A stretch of DNA of 64,000 nucleotides from Acetobacter fabarum (GTDB lineage: Bacteria; Pseudomonadota; Alphaproteobacteria; Acetobacterales; Acetobacteraceae). The stretch spans positions 124,001 to 188,000 of the forward strand of contig NZ_WOTG01000002.1 in assembly GCF_011516925.1 (NCBI RefSeq), in the 5' to 3' direction. Below, in pieces: positions 18,246 to 27,691 of the stretch (its first letter is position 1; each line of letters opens with the position of its first letter). The notes under the pieces were generated by a model. It was given only the letters and a program-made list of their open reading frames with translations. It was not told where the DNA came from and did no database searches. The position numbers and the translations under genes are program-made.

Positions 18246-19193
18246 TTACGCAGCGGCTGCCGGTTTGCGGTGGGCGCGTACGCACAGCAATACGCTCAGC
18301 ACCACACAGCCAAAGGCCAGTGTTTCCATCCCGCTGGGCAGTCGCTGCTCCCATATGAAGCCGTAGCAGAGGGAAAACAGGGTTTCGAACAGAATCATCT
18401 GCCCCACCAGTGTTAGCGGGAGGAGCTGGTTCATTCTGTTCCACAGTGCGTTGCCTGCAATGGAAGCCAGCAGAGCTACGCCCGCACTCACCAGTGCAAA
18501 GTTGCGCCATTGCTCCAGCCCGTGGGCTGTGCTGTCCAGCAGAAGGGCAAGGGGGAGCAGGACCACATTCTGGGCACCAGTGGCAAGCCCGGTCAGCAGG
18601 TTCCAGTCATGGGCGGAAAAATGCCGCTGGCGCACAAGTGCGCGGCTATTCCCCACGGCATAGAGTGTCCAGGAGCCAAGGGCTGCAACAGCGCAGAGCA
18701 ACCCCACAAAAGGCGCACGTGCAACAGAATGTGCATGCGTATGCATGGCCTGCCAGCCAATGCACGCAGCACCGGTCAGGCACAGCAGGATGGAAGGCAA
18801 AAGCTGGCGCAGGGGCAGGGCGTCCTTGTCGCGGCTGCCAACCAGTGTCACCAACACAGGCAAAAAGCCGATTACAAGAGTGGTGCTGGTAATGCCCCCG
18901 TTTTTGACAGCGCTCGAGAGCAGCACATAATAAGCCGTATTCCCCGCAAAGGAGAGCCAGCTCAGCGTCCACCATGTGCGCAGGCTTACGGTATGGCTGA
19001 GCACCTGCCAGCGTGGTGCAACCATAGCAGCGGCAAACAGGCCGTACAGCACGTAGCGGCCACAGGCCATTTCCAGCGCGCTGAAGTTGCGGATCAGCTC
19101 GGGGGCCAGAAAAACAAGCCCCCACAATGCGCCCGCCCCAACACCGCAGGCAATGCCTTTGCCAAGGTTATGCTGTGCGGCTGGGTGGTGCAT
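18246..19193 (-). CDS. EamA/DMT-family inner-membrane transporter
   Basis: The 315-residue protein has about ten hydrophobic helices in two EamA halves (GVGAGALWGLVFLAPELI at the start; GSWTLYAVGNS and VGQMILFETLFSLCYGFIWEQ in the second half). The family exports amino acids or metabolites; the substrate is unknown. The ATG at 19193 is chosen because AAGGCG lies upstream; the open frame extends 16 codons to a TTG without support. It is downstream of and codirectional with the pqq operon but separated from it by about 200 bases. Confidence 0.83.
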   Translation of the reverse strand: MHHPAAQHNLGKGIACGVGAGALWGLVFLAPELIRNFSALEMACGRYVLYGLFAAAMVAPRWQVLSHTVSLRTWWTLSWLSFAGNTAYYVLLSSAVKNGGITSTTLVIGFLPVLVTLVGSRDKDALPLRQLLPSILLCLTGAACIGWQAMHTHAHSVARAPFVGLLCAVAALGSWTLYAVGNSRALVRQRHFSAHDWNLLTGLATGAQNVVLLPLALLLDSTAHGLEQWRNFALVSAGVALLASIAGNALWNRMNQLLPLTLVGQMILFETLFSLCYGFIWEQRLPSGMETLAFGCVVLSVLLCVRAHRKPAAAA

Positions 19194-19395
19194 GGGGTTG
19201 GTCGCCTTGGCCGGGGGTGTGGGGCCATGCGGCCCGGGCAAATTGTGGGGCGCTCGGGTCCGAGCGGGTTACTGGTGCCTCTTAGCCATAAGTGCGGCTG
19301 TGATGCAATTTGTTCGCATGTCCTGCGCCTGCACGTGGCATCCGTGGCGTTGTTTGGGTCAGGTAGTGGCCGGTTTTGTAAAAACCCTTTTTGCC

Positions 19396-20484
19396 TCAGG
19401 CGTTCCCGAAGCGCCTGTAGCGGAAGGGGGGCGGCGTTTGGGGGCGCTGGGCAATAGCTTGTGTGACCTGTTTGTGATCGGGGGCCTTGTGGCAGACCGG
19501 GTCTGCCGCATCCGCCTTGCCGGCCAGTGCCAGTGCCTGACAACGGCAGCCCCCCCAGTCTTCCTCCTTGAACGCGCAGGACTGGCAGGGCTCGGGCATC
19601 CATTCCGTGCCGCGGAACAGGTTAAAAATGGGGGAATCCTCCCATATGGCAGCAAGGCCTGCCTCGCGCACATTGGGGAAGGTAATGTTGGGAATGGTTT
19701 CTGCCGCGTGGCAGGGGAGCACCTTGCCTGTGGGGGTAATGTTTAAAAAACGCTGGCCCCATCCGCCCATGCAGGGTTTGGGCCGGTCCTCGTAATAATC
19801 GGGGGTAACAAAATCTATGCTCATGCGCCCTGCCAGCCGGGTGCGGGCTGCGGCTACGGCTTCGGTCGTGGCCTCTATCTGGGCGCGGTCGGGCAGGAGA
19901 GCATCGCGGTTAAGCAGGCCCCAGCCATAATACTGGGTGTGGGCAATTTCCACCCGTCTGGCGCCAAGCTGTTCAGCCAGTTCCAGCATGGCGGGCACAC
20001 GCTCGGCATTCTGGCGATGGATGACAAAATTGAGCGTGAGTGGCAGACCCTCTGCGGTAATCAGGCGCGCTGCTTCCAGCTTTTTGGCGTGTGCGCCTGC
20101 CATGTTGGCAATGCGGTCCGCGCTGGCGGGGTCCACGTCCTGAAAAGAAAGCTGGATATGGTCCAGCCCTGCATCGGCCAGAGCGCGCAGTGTGTCCGGG
20201 CGGATCAGCACGCCAGAGGTGATCAGGTTGGAATACAGGCCAGCCTGTGCTGCGTGGCGCACAAGTTCTGGCAGGTCGGGGCGGGCCATTGGCTCCCCGC
20301 CAGAAAAATGAACCTGCAACACGCCCATCAGCGCCGCCTCGTCCAGCACACGCTGCCATTCCGTGGTGCCTAGCTCCTGCGTTCTGGGGTCGAGCATAAG
20401 CGGGTTGGAACAGTAGGGGCATTGCAGGGGGCAGCGGTGGGTAAGCTCCGCCAGCAGGCTCATGGGGGGAGGGGGCGCGCTCAT
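19396..20484 (-). CDS. pqqE: PQQ synthesis radical SAM protein PqqE
   Basis: The 362-residue radical SAM enzyme forms the carbon-carbon bond between the Glu and Tyr side chains of the PqqA peptide, the first step of PQQ synthesis. It has the [11 protein letters not shown] cluster motif (Cys x3 Cys x2 Cys) near residue 18, [13 protein letters not shown], and the C-terminal SPASM cysteines ([19 protein letters not shown], then a late Cys) for auxiliary iron-sulfur clusters. It overlaps the pqqD stop by four bases. It is the last gene of pqqABCDE. Confidence 0.97.
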   Translation of the reverse strand: MSAPPPPMSLLAELTHRCPLQCPYCSNPLMLDPRTQELGTTEWQRVLDEAALMGVLQVHFSGGEPMARPDLPELVRHAAQAGLYSNLITSGVLIRPDTLRALADAGLDHIQLSFQDVDPASADRIANMAGAHAKKLEAARLITAEGLPLTLNFVIHRQNAERVPAMLELAEQLGARRVEIAHTQYYGWGLLNRDALLPDRAQIEATTEAVAAARTRLAGRMSIDFVTPDYYEDRPKPCMGGWGQRFLNITPTGKVLPCHAAETIPNITFPNVREAGLAAIWEDSPIFNLFRGTEWMPEPCQSCAFKEEDWGGCRCQALALAGKADAADPVCHKAPDHKQVTQAIAQRPQTPPPFRYRRFGNA

Positions 20485-20777
20485 GCGGGCAGCAGCACCT
20501 GCTTTGTGGCCAGTTCTGCCACCATGGCCAGAACGTCCTGCGCAATAACGGCACGGGGGGCGGTAAATTTTTCGGCCAGCAGGTCTATAATGGTGTGGAG
20601 CGGGCGGGTGCCATCCACCAGTTGCAGCACTTCGGCGGCAATGGCATCGGCATGAAAAGCGCGCTCGGGGGCCTGAATAAACCAGACCTCCCGCACGCGG
20701 TCATATTGCAGGCGGGTGCCACGCGCAAAGCGTGGCACGGTCGTCTCGCACAAAGTTGGGCCTGTGGCCTCGGTCAT
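20481..20777 (-). CDS. pqqD: PQQ peptide chaperone PqqD
   Basis: The 98-residue RiPP recognition element protein binds PqqA and presents it to PqqE. It shows the family pattern [22 protein letters not shown] followed by [22 protein letters not shown]. The start is the ATG at 20777, in an ATGA overlap with pqqC; the longer open frame upstream lies inside pqqC. It is also overlapped by the pqqE start. Confidence 0.95.
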   Translation of the reverse strand: MTEATGPTLCETTVPRFARGTRLQYDRVREVWFIQAPERAFHADAIAAEVLQLVDGTRPLHTIIDLLAEKFTAPRAVIAQDVLAMVAELATKQVLLPA

Positions 20778-21514
20778 GCCTGCGGGCCTGGGCGGAATGC
20801 ACCGGGGGGAACACGCCCGGGGACCACATAGGCGTAATCCAGTGCATCCAGCATGGACCACAACACGTTGCATTTGAACCTGAGCGCGTTGAGCACCGCT
20901 GTCTGCTGCTCTGCCGTGCGGGCGTGCTCGCGCACATAGGCCAGCGCAAAAGCGGAATCCTGCGGGGCCTGCGTGAGCCGGGGCTTGAAGTAGGCGAGTG
21001 TTTCCTCGGTGACAAAATCGTAGTTGCTGAGCATGCCCGCAACCCGCTCGCTGATAATGGTGGGGGAGAACAGCTCGGTCAGGGAAGAGGCAATGGCCTC
21101 CAGAATGGAGCGTTCCCGCACGAACTGCACATAGGCTTCCACGGCAAAGCGCGTGCCGGGCAGCAGCCCATCGAGCGATTCCACATAAGCGCGGTCCAGC
21201 CCGAGGCCATCGGTCAGTTTGAGCCAGCGGGCAACACCCCCCGTGCCGGGCTGTGTGCCATCATGGTCTTCCAGTCTGCGCCGCCATTCACGCCGCAGCT
21301 CCGTGGTGGGCAGGCGGGCCAGCAGGGAGGCATCCTTGGCGGGAATGCTGGCCTGATAGTAATAGCGGTTCAGTGCCCAGGCCTGTACCTGCCCCTTGTT
21401 CAGCTTGCCGTCGTGCAAGGCACGGTGGAAGGGGTGCAGGTTGTGGTAGCGCTCGGCACCAATGGCGCGCAGGGCGGCTTCCAGTTCATCGGGGGTGAGA
21501 ATACGGTCTGTCAT
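20774..21514 (-). CDS. pqqC: Pyrroloquinoline-quinone synthase PqqC
   Basis: The 246-residue cofactor-free oxidase catalyses the last ring closure and eight-electron oxidation to PQQ. Typical motifs are RYHNLHPFHRALHDGKL, QAWALNRYYYQASIPAKDA, REWRRRLEDHDG and NYDFVTEETLAYFKPRL. Length and residues match the family. The start overlaps the pqqB stop by four bases (ATGA). Confidence 0.97.
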   Translation of the reverse strand: MTDRILTPDELEAALRAIGAERYHNLHPFHRALHDGKLNKGQVQAWALNRYYYQASIPAKDASLLARLPTTELRREWRRRLEDHDGTQPGTGGVARWLKLTDGLGLDRAYVESLDGLLPGTRFAVEAYVQFVRERSILEAIASSLTELFSPTIISERVAGMLSNYDFVTEETLAYFKPRLTQAPQDSAFALAYVREHARTAEQQTAVLNALRFKCNVLWSMLDALDYAYVVPGRVPPGAFRPGPQA

Positions 21515-22422
21515 AATCTTACCTTCATGCCATCAAAGGCCACTTCCCAGCCTGCGGCTTCGGCCTGCTGGCGCTCGGTGCTGTCGGCCAGCAGAACAGG
21601 GTTGGAATTGTTGATGTGGATGAGGATTTTGCGGGTCACATTCAAATCCGCAAAAGCGCAGAACGTGCCATCGGGCTGGTCGGCGAGGGACATATGGCCC
21701 ATGCGGTGGCCGGTTTTGCTGCCAAGGCCCGCGCGCACCATTTCATCATCCGTCCAGAGCGTGCCGTCAAAAAATACGGCGTCGGCTCCCTGAATGTGGG
21801 CGCGCAGTTCATCCGTCATCATCGCGCAGCCGGGAATAAACAGGGCGCGGGCGGTGCCATCGGTTATTTCCAGCCCGATGGTTTCACCATTCGTCATGAT
21901 TTCGGCCGGGTTTTCCGCTTTTTCGGCATAAAGGGGGACTTTGCCGGGAGCGGAAAACGGGGTGATGCAAAAGCCCGGTGGGTCCAGGGCAATCGGGCGG
22001 TCGAGCACCATGGGCAGGCGGGGCACCAGTGTGCGGTCGAGGGCTGTAAAAATGGGGTTTGCGTCCAGCTGGTCCAGCACCGGCTGCGTTGCATACAGCT
22101 CAAACGCCTGTCGCTCGCGCAGGGTGAGCAGGCCGGTAATGGCGTCAATTTCCCCACTGGTCAGCACAACCCCGGCAATGGGGGTGGAGCGCAGGCCGGT
22201 GCGCGGGTGCAGGTCGGGGGTCTGGTTGATCTGGGTCCGCAGGTCGGGGGAGGCATTCAGCACGTACCACGACGTGCCATTCCCGCTAACGGCTATGGAG
22301 GCCTGTGTGCGGGCGGGGGCTGCGGGGTCACCCGCGCGGGCGCGGCGGCAGGCAGGGGCGTTGGAGTTCCATTGCGGAAAACCGCCACCAGCGGCTGCGC
22401 CAAGGACGACAATATCAAGCAT
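21511..22422 (-). CDS. pqqB: PQQ biosynthesis protein PqqB
   Basis: The 303-residue metallo-beta-lactamase-fold protein is reported to hydroxylate the cross-linked Glu-Tyr intermediate. It begins MLDIVVLGAAAGGGFPQWN, the standard N terminus, which fixes the start at 22422. The usual two extra Cys after the PQWN motif are replaced (NSNAPAC), as in a known subclass with ACRRARAGDP. Other family segments are SGEIDAITGLLTLRE and VFFDGTLWTDDEM. It is preceded by a terminator-like hairpin that separates it from pqqA. Confidence 0.95.
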   Translation of the reverse strand: MLDIVVLGAAAGGGFPQWNSNAPACRRARAGDPAAPARTQASIAVSGNGTSWYVLNASPDLRTQINQTPDLHPRTGLRSTPIAGVVLTSGEIDAITGLLTLRERQAFELYATQPVLDQLDANPIFTALDRTLVPRLPMVLDRPIALDPPGFCITPFSAPGKVPLYAEKAENPAEIMTNGETIGLEITDGTARALFIPGCAMMTDELRAHIQGADAVFFDGTLWTDDEMVRAGLGSKTGHRMGHMSLADQPDGTFCAFADLNVTRKILIHINNSNPVLLADSTERQQAEAAGWEVAFDGMKVRL

Positions 22423-22438
22423 ACGACGCTTTCTAAAC

Positions 22439-22489
22439 AAAAAAGCCGTCAGGGGGAAAGTCGGTGAGGCACCAACCCGCCTGACGGCT
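22439..22489 (-). terminator. Terminator/attenuator between pqqA and pqqB
   Basis: On the minus strand AGCCGTCAGG pairs with CCTGACGGCT (plus-strand 22480-22489 and 22444-22453) and is followed directly by six T. It sits 21 bases after the pqqA stop and 16 bases before the pqqB start. Partial read-through would give far more pqqA than pqqB-E message, which fits the need for PqqA as a consumed substrate peptide. Confidence 0.85.
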
Positions 22490-22490
22490 G

Positions 22491-22510
22491 AGAGAGGGCA
22501 TGCCCTCTCT
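22491..22510. repeat. Perfect 20-base palindrome at the end of pqqA
   Basis: AGAGAGGGCA followed by TGCCCTCTCT forms a perfect 20-base palindrome. It touches the last base of the pqqA stop codon and directly precedes the terminator stem. It could stabilise the 3' end of the short pqqA message. Confidence 0.7.
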
Positions 22511-22590
22511 TATTTTTTCTGACCGCAGACATAGCTGTTGATTTCTGCGCCCAACGGAATTTCCGTCACTTTCGGTGCGTTCCAGGCCAT
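22510..22590 (-). CDS. pqqA: PQQ precursor peptide PqqA
   Basis: The 26-residue peptide has the sequence MAWNAPKVTEIPLGAEINSY followed by VCGQKK. The invariant Glu and Tyr of the E-x-x-x-Y motif (EINSY) are the atoms from which PQQ is made. AAGGAG lies seven bases upstream of the ATG. The gene is short and was located by recognising the peptide and the E-x-x-x-Y motif. It leads the pqqABCDE operon. Confidence 0.97.
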   Translation of the reverse strand: MAWNAPKVTEIPLGAEINSYVCGQKK

Positions 22591-22786
22591 GATGTTTCTC
22601 CTTGGCATTGGGTGTGGTGTGCACAAAACGCAGCCACACATCGCAGGTACGTGCGGTGCGTCAGAGCGTGGTTAGTGTGATGAAAAAAAACAAACGTGCA
22701 AGGGCTGGTACTGCCATAAGGGGAGAAGGTGCGGCCTTATCACGGCAGTGTGATGGCGCATGCCCGCTTTGAGCGGCGCAACTGTT

Positions 22787-23392
22787 TCATTTTGAAACAC
22801 ATTCAGCCGTCGCAGGTACAGCATACTGCATGGCGCAGCGGGGTATTGCGGCAAGGCCGGTGGCGTGCTCATGCGCCAGTATGCTGGCCAGCCGTGCGTC
22901 CAGTGCGGCATCGGGCACATGGCAAAACCCGGCCGAGGCATAGAATGGCGCGTTCCATGGCACGTTGACAAACGTGGTAAGTGTTACGCGCTGCAATCCC
23001 CGCTTCTGTGCGGCTGTGCATACGGCGTGCAGCAGGCGGCGGCCCAGCCCCTGGCCCTGTGCTGCCCGCGTGACCGACATTTCCTGAATATGCAGGTCCT
23101 GCCCGTAAGGGTGCGCTGTGACAAACCCCAGCAGCGGCCCCGCAGCACTGGCAGCAACCCAGCAGGCTTGCGCGGCTATGCTGGCAGTATGTTCGGCAAG
23201 GGGGAGCACATCACCCCCGGCCAGCCAGGCCAGTTCCGGTATGCTGGCAAATGCCTGTGCGGCATCGCGCTCCAGTGCAGGCAGGTGCGGGGCATCCGCC
23301 AAACAGGCGAGGCGGATGGTGCAGGGCAGGCGGGCACCCGTGGCAGGGTCGCCTCCTGTGCCTGTGGGCCTAGCTGGGTGTGGGTGTGCCAT
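22787..23392 (-). CDS. GNAT-family N-acetyltransferase
   Basis: The 201-residue protein has the GNAT acetyl-CoA motif QEMSVTRAAQGQGLGRRLLH and the following VTLTTFVNVPWNAPFYASAGF, which closely resembles the subset acting on small molecules or amino groups. The substrate is unknown. The ATG at 23392 overlaps the end of xth by 23 bases, so it is probably translated with erpA-xth as a unit. The longer open frame upstream is antisense-like sequence in xth. Confidence 0.83.
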   Translation of the reverse strand: MAHPHPARPTGTGGDPATGARLPCTIRLACLADAPHLPALERDAAQAFASIPELAWLAGGDVLPLAEHTASIAAQACWVAASAAGPLLGFVTAHPYGQDLHIQEMSVTRAAQGQGLGRRLLHAVCTAAQKRGLQRVTLTTFVNVPWNAPFYASAGFCHVPDAALDARLASILAHEHATGLAAIPRCAMQYAVPATAECVSK

Positions 23393-24155
23393 TTTCCAGC
23401 GTGACAATAAGCGGCACGTGGTCGGATGGGCGCTCCTTGCCGCGTTCCTCCCGGTCGGGTTGTGCTGTTTGCAGGCGTTCGGCCACACGGGGGGAGAGCA
23501 GCATATGGTCGATCCGCAACCCGCTGTCCCGTGGCCATGCTCCGGCCTGATAATCCCAGAATGTATAGGCCGCACCGTGGGGGTGCAGGGCGCGCAGGGC
23601 ATCGGTCAGGCCTAGCCAGCGCAGTTGCCGCCATGCTGCCCGGCTTTGCGGGCGTACAAGGGCGTCATCCGGGGCCAGCGCACCGGGGGCGCAGTCCTCT
23701 GGGGTGGGGCAGATATTGTAATCCCCCGCCAGCACAAAGTCCGTATCCTGCTGCAAAAAATCCTGCGCGCGCGCGGTGAGTGCTGCCAGAAACTCCAGCT
23801 TGGTGGCGTAACCCTGTTCCGCGCCGGAATTGCCATTGGGTAGGTACAGGTTGCCCAGCACCAGCCCTTGGGTGCAAACCTCCACATACCGGGCGGCAGG
23901 GTCGGTAAAGCCGGGCAGATGCTCGGTTGTGACTGTAAAATCCCCACGGACCAGTGTGGCTACGCCGTTATAGGATTTCTGCCCCACAACGGCGCTGCGG
24001 TAGCCGGCCTGCGCAAAAACCTCGGAGGGGAACAGATGCGTCTCGCATTTGATTTCCTGCAACATCAGCACATCGGGCTGTTCGCGCGCCAGCCAGTCCA
24101 GCACCAGATCCTGCCGCAGACGCACCGAGTTGATGTTCCATGTCGCGATTTTCAT
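23370..24155 (-). CDS. xth: Exodeoxyribonuclease III
   Basis: The 261-residue exonuclease/AP endonuclease acts in base excision repair. It starts MKIATWNINSVRLRQ and has the magnesium-binding Glu in MLQEIKC, the GDYNICPTPED segment and the catalytic-site GLRIDHMLLSP and KERPSDHVPLIVT. The start at 24155 is in an ATGA overlap with erpA. Confidence 0.95.
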   Translation of the reverse strand: MKIATWNINSVRLRQDLVLDWLAREQPDVLMLQEIKCETHLFPSEVFAQAGYRSAVVGQKSYNGVATLVRGDFTVTTEHLPGFTDPAARYVEVCTQGLVLGNLYLPNGNSGAEQGYATKLEFLAALTARAQDFLQQDTDFVLAGDYNICPTPEDCAPGALAPDDALVRPQSRAAWRQLRWLGLTDALRALHPHGAAYTFWDYQAGAWPRDSGLRIDHMLLSPRVAERLQTAQPDREERGKERPSDHVPLIVTLENGTPTPS

Positions 24156-24523
24156 GCGAGGGAAAAGCTCGTGCCGCACCCGCAGGAGGACGCCGCATTG
24201 GGGTTGGCTACGGCAAAATGTGCCCCCATCAGCTTGTCCTCAAAGGTCAGCTCCGCCCCGGCCAGCAGGTCCAGACTTGTGGGGTCCACCACCACCAGCG
24301 CGCCGTTTTTTTCTATGCGCACGTCATCAGCGGCCAGCCCGCCGGGCGGGGTGAGGATGAACTGATACTGGAACCCGTTGCACCCCCCTGCTTCCACTGC
24401 TACGCGCAGGGCAACCGGGGCTTCCTGCCCGGTGGTGGCACTGGCCTGTTTTTTGGCGATAACGCTGGCAATGCGGTTGGCAGCGGAGTCGGAGACGGAA
24501 AAAGTGGGGGCTGGCTGTGTCAT
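24152..24523 (-). CDS. erpA: Iron-sulfur cluster insertion protein (ErpA/IscA family)
   Basis: The 123-residue A-type carrier delivers Fe-S clusters to apo-proteins. The three conserved cysteines are present: one in GGCNGFQYQF and two in the C-terminal SCGCGTSF. ALRVAVEAGGCNGF is the family core. The ATG at 24523 (MTQPAPTFSVSDSAA) is chosen over the upstream extension. It is first of an erpA-xth-acetyltransferase operon and diverges from dgt. Confidence 0.92.
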   Translation of the reverse strand: MTQPAPTFSVSDSAANRIASVIAKKQASATTGQEAPVALRVAVEAGGCNGFQYQFILTPPGGLAADDVRIEKNGALVVVDPTSLDLLAGAELTFEDKLMGAHFAVANPNAASSCGCGTSFSLA

Positions 24524-24660
24524 ACCCCCATAGATAATCCGCCCGCGTGCAGGTTTGAAGGGGCAAGACGCCTCCAATGGTCAACTTTCCTCCAATAGCC
24601 TAAGATCAGGCGGCATGGTCCGTGGGCATTGTGCCGCCCGGACAGGCCAGGAGGTGCGTA

Positions 24661-25851
24661 ATGCTGCAAGCCACACAACGCGATGAGCTGATGCCCTATG
24701 CCGTGCAGCCCGGCGAGGGCCGGGGCAGGCGCCTGCACGCAGAGCCCGAATCCCTGACCCGCTCCCCCTGGCAGCGTGACCGGGACAGGGTGGTGCATTC
24801 CTCCGGCTTCAGGCGTTTGCAGTATAAAACGCAGGTGTTCATTAACCACGAGGGCGATTTTTTCCGCACCCGGCTGACCCATTCGCTGGAAGTGGCGCAG
24901 GTGGCCCGTTCCATGGCCCGCTACCTGCGGCTGGATGAAGACCTGACCGAGGCCGTGGCCTTGGCGCATGACCTTGGCCACACCCCCTTTGGCCATGCGG
25001 GGGAAGATGCACTTGCCGCGCGCATGCAGGAGTACGGCGGGTTTGACCATAACGCGCAGGCGCTGCGGCAGGTCATGCTGCTGGAGCGGCGCTATCTGGC
25101 GTTTGATGGCCTGAACCTGACATGGGAGACGCTGGAAGGGCTGGCCAAACATAATGGCCCCGTGCGCAGGCCCTCCGCCAGACTGGCAGAGGTGGATGCG
25201 CTGTTCCCGCTGGAGTTGGGCGGTTATGCCTCGGCCGAAGCACAGGTGGCTGCTCTGGCGGATGACATTGCCTACCACGGGCATGATCTGGATGATGGCG
25301 TAAAGTCCGGCCTGCTGTCGCTGGATGATCTGGTGGATGTGCCACTGGTCGGGCAGGCTCTGGCCGAAGCCCGCGCACTGGCGGCAGACCTGCCAAAAAC
25401 CGACACCCGCACCCACCAGCGTATCCGGCACGAAATGGTGCGCCGTGTCATTCATGCTCTGGTGACCGATGTGCTGGTGTGCACGCGAGCGCGGCTGGCG
25501 GATCTGGCCCCGCGCAGTGTTGAGGATATTCGTGCTGCCAGCGCACCCGTTGTGGCCTTTGGCCCCGCCATGGATGAGGCCAATAAGGGGATCCGCAAGT
25601 TCCTGTTTGCCAAGCTGTACAGGCACTGGCGGGTCAACCGCATGACCCACAAGGCCCGCCACGTAACAGGGGAGCTGTTTTCCACCCTTACGGAGTCGCC
25701 AAACCTGTTGCCAGCCGAATGGCAGCAGCGTCTGGGGGATAAAGATAAGGCAGCCGTGCACCGCACCGTGGCGGATTACGTGGCTTCCATGACCGATCGA
25801 TACGCCATGGAAGAACATAGGCGGTTGACGGACCTGGCCGTTGCAGGCTGA
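24661..25851 (+). CDS. dgt: dGTPase-like HD-domain triphosphohydrolase
   Basis: The 396-residue protein would hydrolyse dNTPs to nucleoside and triphosphate. It has SPWQRDRDRVVHSSGFRRL and QVFINHEGDFFRTRLTHSLE with the first metal His, then ALAHDLGHTPFGHAGEDAL with the HD pair, and later LADDIAYHGHDLDDG. AGGAGG lies eight bases before the ATG. It ends 40 bases before argS. This neighbourhood (erpA, dgt, argS, SPOR protein) is common in alphaproteobacteria. Confidence 0.93.
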   Translation: MLQATQRDELMPYAVQPGEGRGRRLHAEPESLTRSPWQRDRDRVVHSSGFRRLQYKTQVFINHEGDFFRTRLTHSLEVAQVARSMARYLRLDEDLTEAVALAHDLGHTPFGHAGEDALAARMQEYGGFDHNAQALRQVMLLERRYLAFDGLNLTWETLEGLAKHNGPVRRPSARLAEVDALFPLELGGYASAEAQVAALADDIAYHGHDLDDGVKSGLLSLDDLVDVPLVGQALAEARALAADLPKTDTRTHQRIRHEMVRRVIHALVTDVLVCTRARLADLAPRSVEDIRAASAPVVAFGPAMDEANKGIRKFLFAKLYRHWRVNRMTHKARHVTGELFSTLTESPNLLPAEWQQRLGDKDKAAVHRTVADYVASMTDRYAMEEHRRLTDLAVAG

Positions 25852-25891
25852 TAAACGCGTTTGCTGCACCAATTACGGGGTTGAGTCGTCT

Positions 25892-27691
25892 ATGTCCGAG
25901 TGTGTTTTCCAGCGTTACCGTCATCATGTTCTGGCCGTTGTGCGCGAACTGTTGCCCGACGTGGCGGAGGAAACGCTGGCCCGCGTGGAACTGACCCCCA
26001 CGCGTGACCCCGCGCACGGGGACATGGCAACAAACGCCGCCCTGCTGCTAGCCAAGGCTGCGCGCCGCAAACCGGCCGATATTGCGGCTGATCTGGTCAG
26101 CGCCCTGCAAAAGGTGGAAGGCATTGCCGCTGTGGCTGCCGCCGGGCCCGGTTTTGTCAACATCACCCTGCAACCCGCCGTGCTGCGGGCCGTGCTGCCC
26201 GTGGTGCTGACTGTGGGTGAGGCCTATGGCCAGTCCACAGCAGGCAAGGGCGTGCGGGTGAATGTGGAATACGTATCCGCCAACCCCACCGGCCCCATGC
26301 ATGTCGGCCATTGCCGCGGTGCTGTGGTGGGCGATGCTCTGGCCAACCTTATGGCCAAGGCCGGGTTTGACGTGACCAAGGAATTCTACATCAACGATGC
26401 GGGGAATCAGGTCAAGGCGCTGGCATGGGCGGCATACTGGCGCTACCTGCAGGTGCTGGGCACCAGAATGACGCAGGACGATTTTTCGGCCCTTGCCCCC
26501 GGTGGCCTGCAATATCAGGGCGAATACCTCATTCCCGTGGGTGAGGCACTGGCAGCCGAGTTTGGCAACAAGCTGGCCGAAGTGGACGTGGACGGAACAC
26601 CCCTGCCAGCCCCTGCCGCAACATGGCTAGAAACCGTGCGCGGCTTTGCCGTGACCCATATGTTAAGCGCGATCAAGGAAGACCTCGCAGCGCTTGGCGT
26701 GCACCACGATGTGTTTTCGTCCGAGGCGGATGTGCTGGCCCGTGGCGTAACCGATGCCGCCATAGACCAGCTGGCCAAGGCCGACCTGCTGTATAACGGC
26801 GTGCTGGAGCCCCCCAAAGGCAAACTGCCAGAAGACTGGGAAGAGCGCGAACAGCTCCTGTTCCGCTCCACCAGCTTTGGGGATGATGTGGACCGCCCGC
26901 TGCGCAAGTCGGATGGTACCAACACCTACTTTGCCAATGATATTGGCTACCACATGGACAAGGTCGCCCGTGGCGCACAGGTCATGATTGACGTGTGGGG
27001 TGCGGACCATGGCGGTTACGTCAAACGCATGAAGGCTGCCGTAAAGGCCCTTACGGGGGATACCGTACCGCTGGAAGTGCTGCTGTGCCAGATCGTGCAT
27101 ATTCTGCGTGATGGTCAGCCGGTCAAAATGTCCAAGCGTGCAGGCACGTTCGTTACCCTGCGGGACCTGATTGACGAAGTCGGGCGTGACGCCGTGCGCT
27201 TTACCATGCTCACCCGCAAGAGCGATGCCCAGATGGAGTTTGATCTGGACCTTGTGGTGGCCCAGCAGCGTGATAACCCCGTGTTTTATGTGCAGTATGC
27301 CCATGCCCGCTGCCGCTCCGTGCTGCGCAGTGCCGCAGAAGAAGGGGCCTACGGCGCAGTGGACAACGCAGCCCTTGCCACCGCCACGCTGGACAGCCTG
27401 ACCTCGGACGCGGAAATGGCTCTGGTGCGCCGTCTGGCTGAATGGCCGCGTATGGTGGAAGCCGCTGCCTTTGCGCGGGAGCCGCACCGTATTGCGTTCT
27501 ATCTGGCCGAACTGGCGGGTGATTTTCATGCGCTGTGGAACCGTGGGCGTGATGATGCGTCCCTGAGGTTCCTGCAGGCTGGTGCGGTGGAAGCCACGCG
27601 CGCGCGTCTGGCCCTTGTGGCGGCTACGGCGGCGGTGATCCGCTCCGGCCTTGCGGTTATGGGTGTGGACCCGGTGGAGGAAATGCGCTGA
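25892..27691 (+). CDS. argS: Arginyl-tRNA synthetase
   Basis: The 599-residue class I synthetase has the HIGH-type motif ANPTGPMHVGHCRG, the FYINDAGNQ segment, DVWGADHGGYVKRMKAA and the KMSKS-type QPVKMSKRAGTFVTL. The C-terminal anticodon-binding DALR domain starts near the VQYAHARCRSVLR segment. The start at 25892 (MSECVFQRYRHHV) matches the usual N-terminal Add-1 domain. Its stop shares one base with the next start (TGATG). Confidence 0.96.
   Translation: MSECVFQRYRHHVLAVVRELLPDVAEETLARVELTPTRDPAHGDMATNAALLLAKAARRKPADIAADLVSALQKVEGIAAVAAAGPGFVNITLQPAVLRAVLPVVLTVGEAYGQSTAGKGVRVNVEYVSANPTGPMHVGHCRGAVVGDALANLMAKAGFDVTKEFYINDAGNQVKALAWAAYWRYLQVLGTRMTQDDFSALAPGGLQYQGEYLIPVGEALAAEFGNKLAEVDVDGTPLPAPAATWLETVRGFAVTHMLSAIKEDLAALGVHHDVFSSEADVLARGVTDAAIDQLAKADLLYNGVLEPPKGKLPEDWEEREQLLFRSTSFGDDVDRPLRKSDGTNTYFANDIGYHMDKVARGAQVMIDVWGADHGGYVKRMKAAVKALTGDTVPLEVLLCQIVHILRDGQPVKMSKRAGTFVTLRDLIDEVGRDAVRFTMLTRKSDAQMEFDLDLVVAQQRDNPVFYVQYAHARCRSVLRSAAEEGAYGAVDNAALATATLDSLTSDAEMALVRRLAEWPRMVEAAAFAREPHRIAFYLAELAGDFHALWNRGRDDASLRFLQAGAVEATRARLALVAATAAVIRSGLAVMGVDPVEEMR

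Noticed and set aside
22433-22639. 68-codon minus-strand frame over pqqA
   Set aside because: It is out of frame with the recognisable 26-residue PqqA peptide and crosses the terminator.
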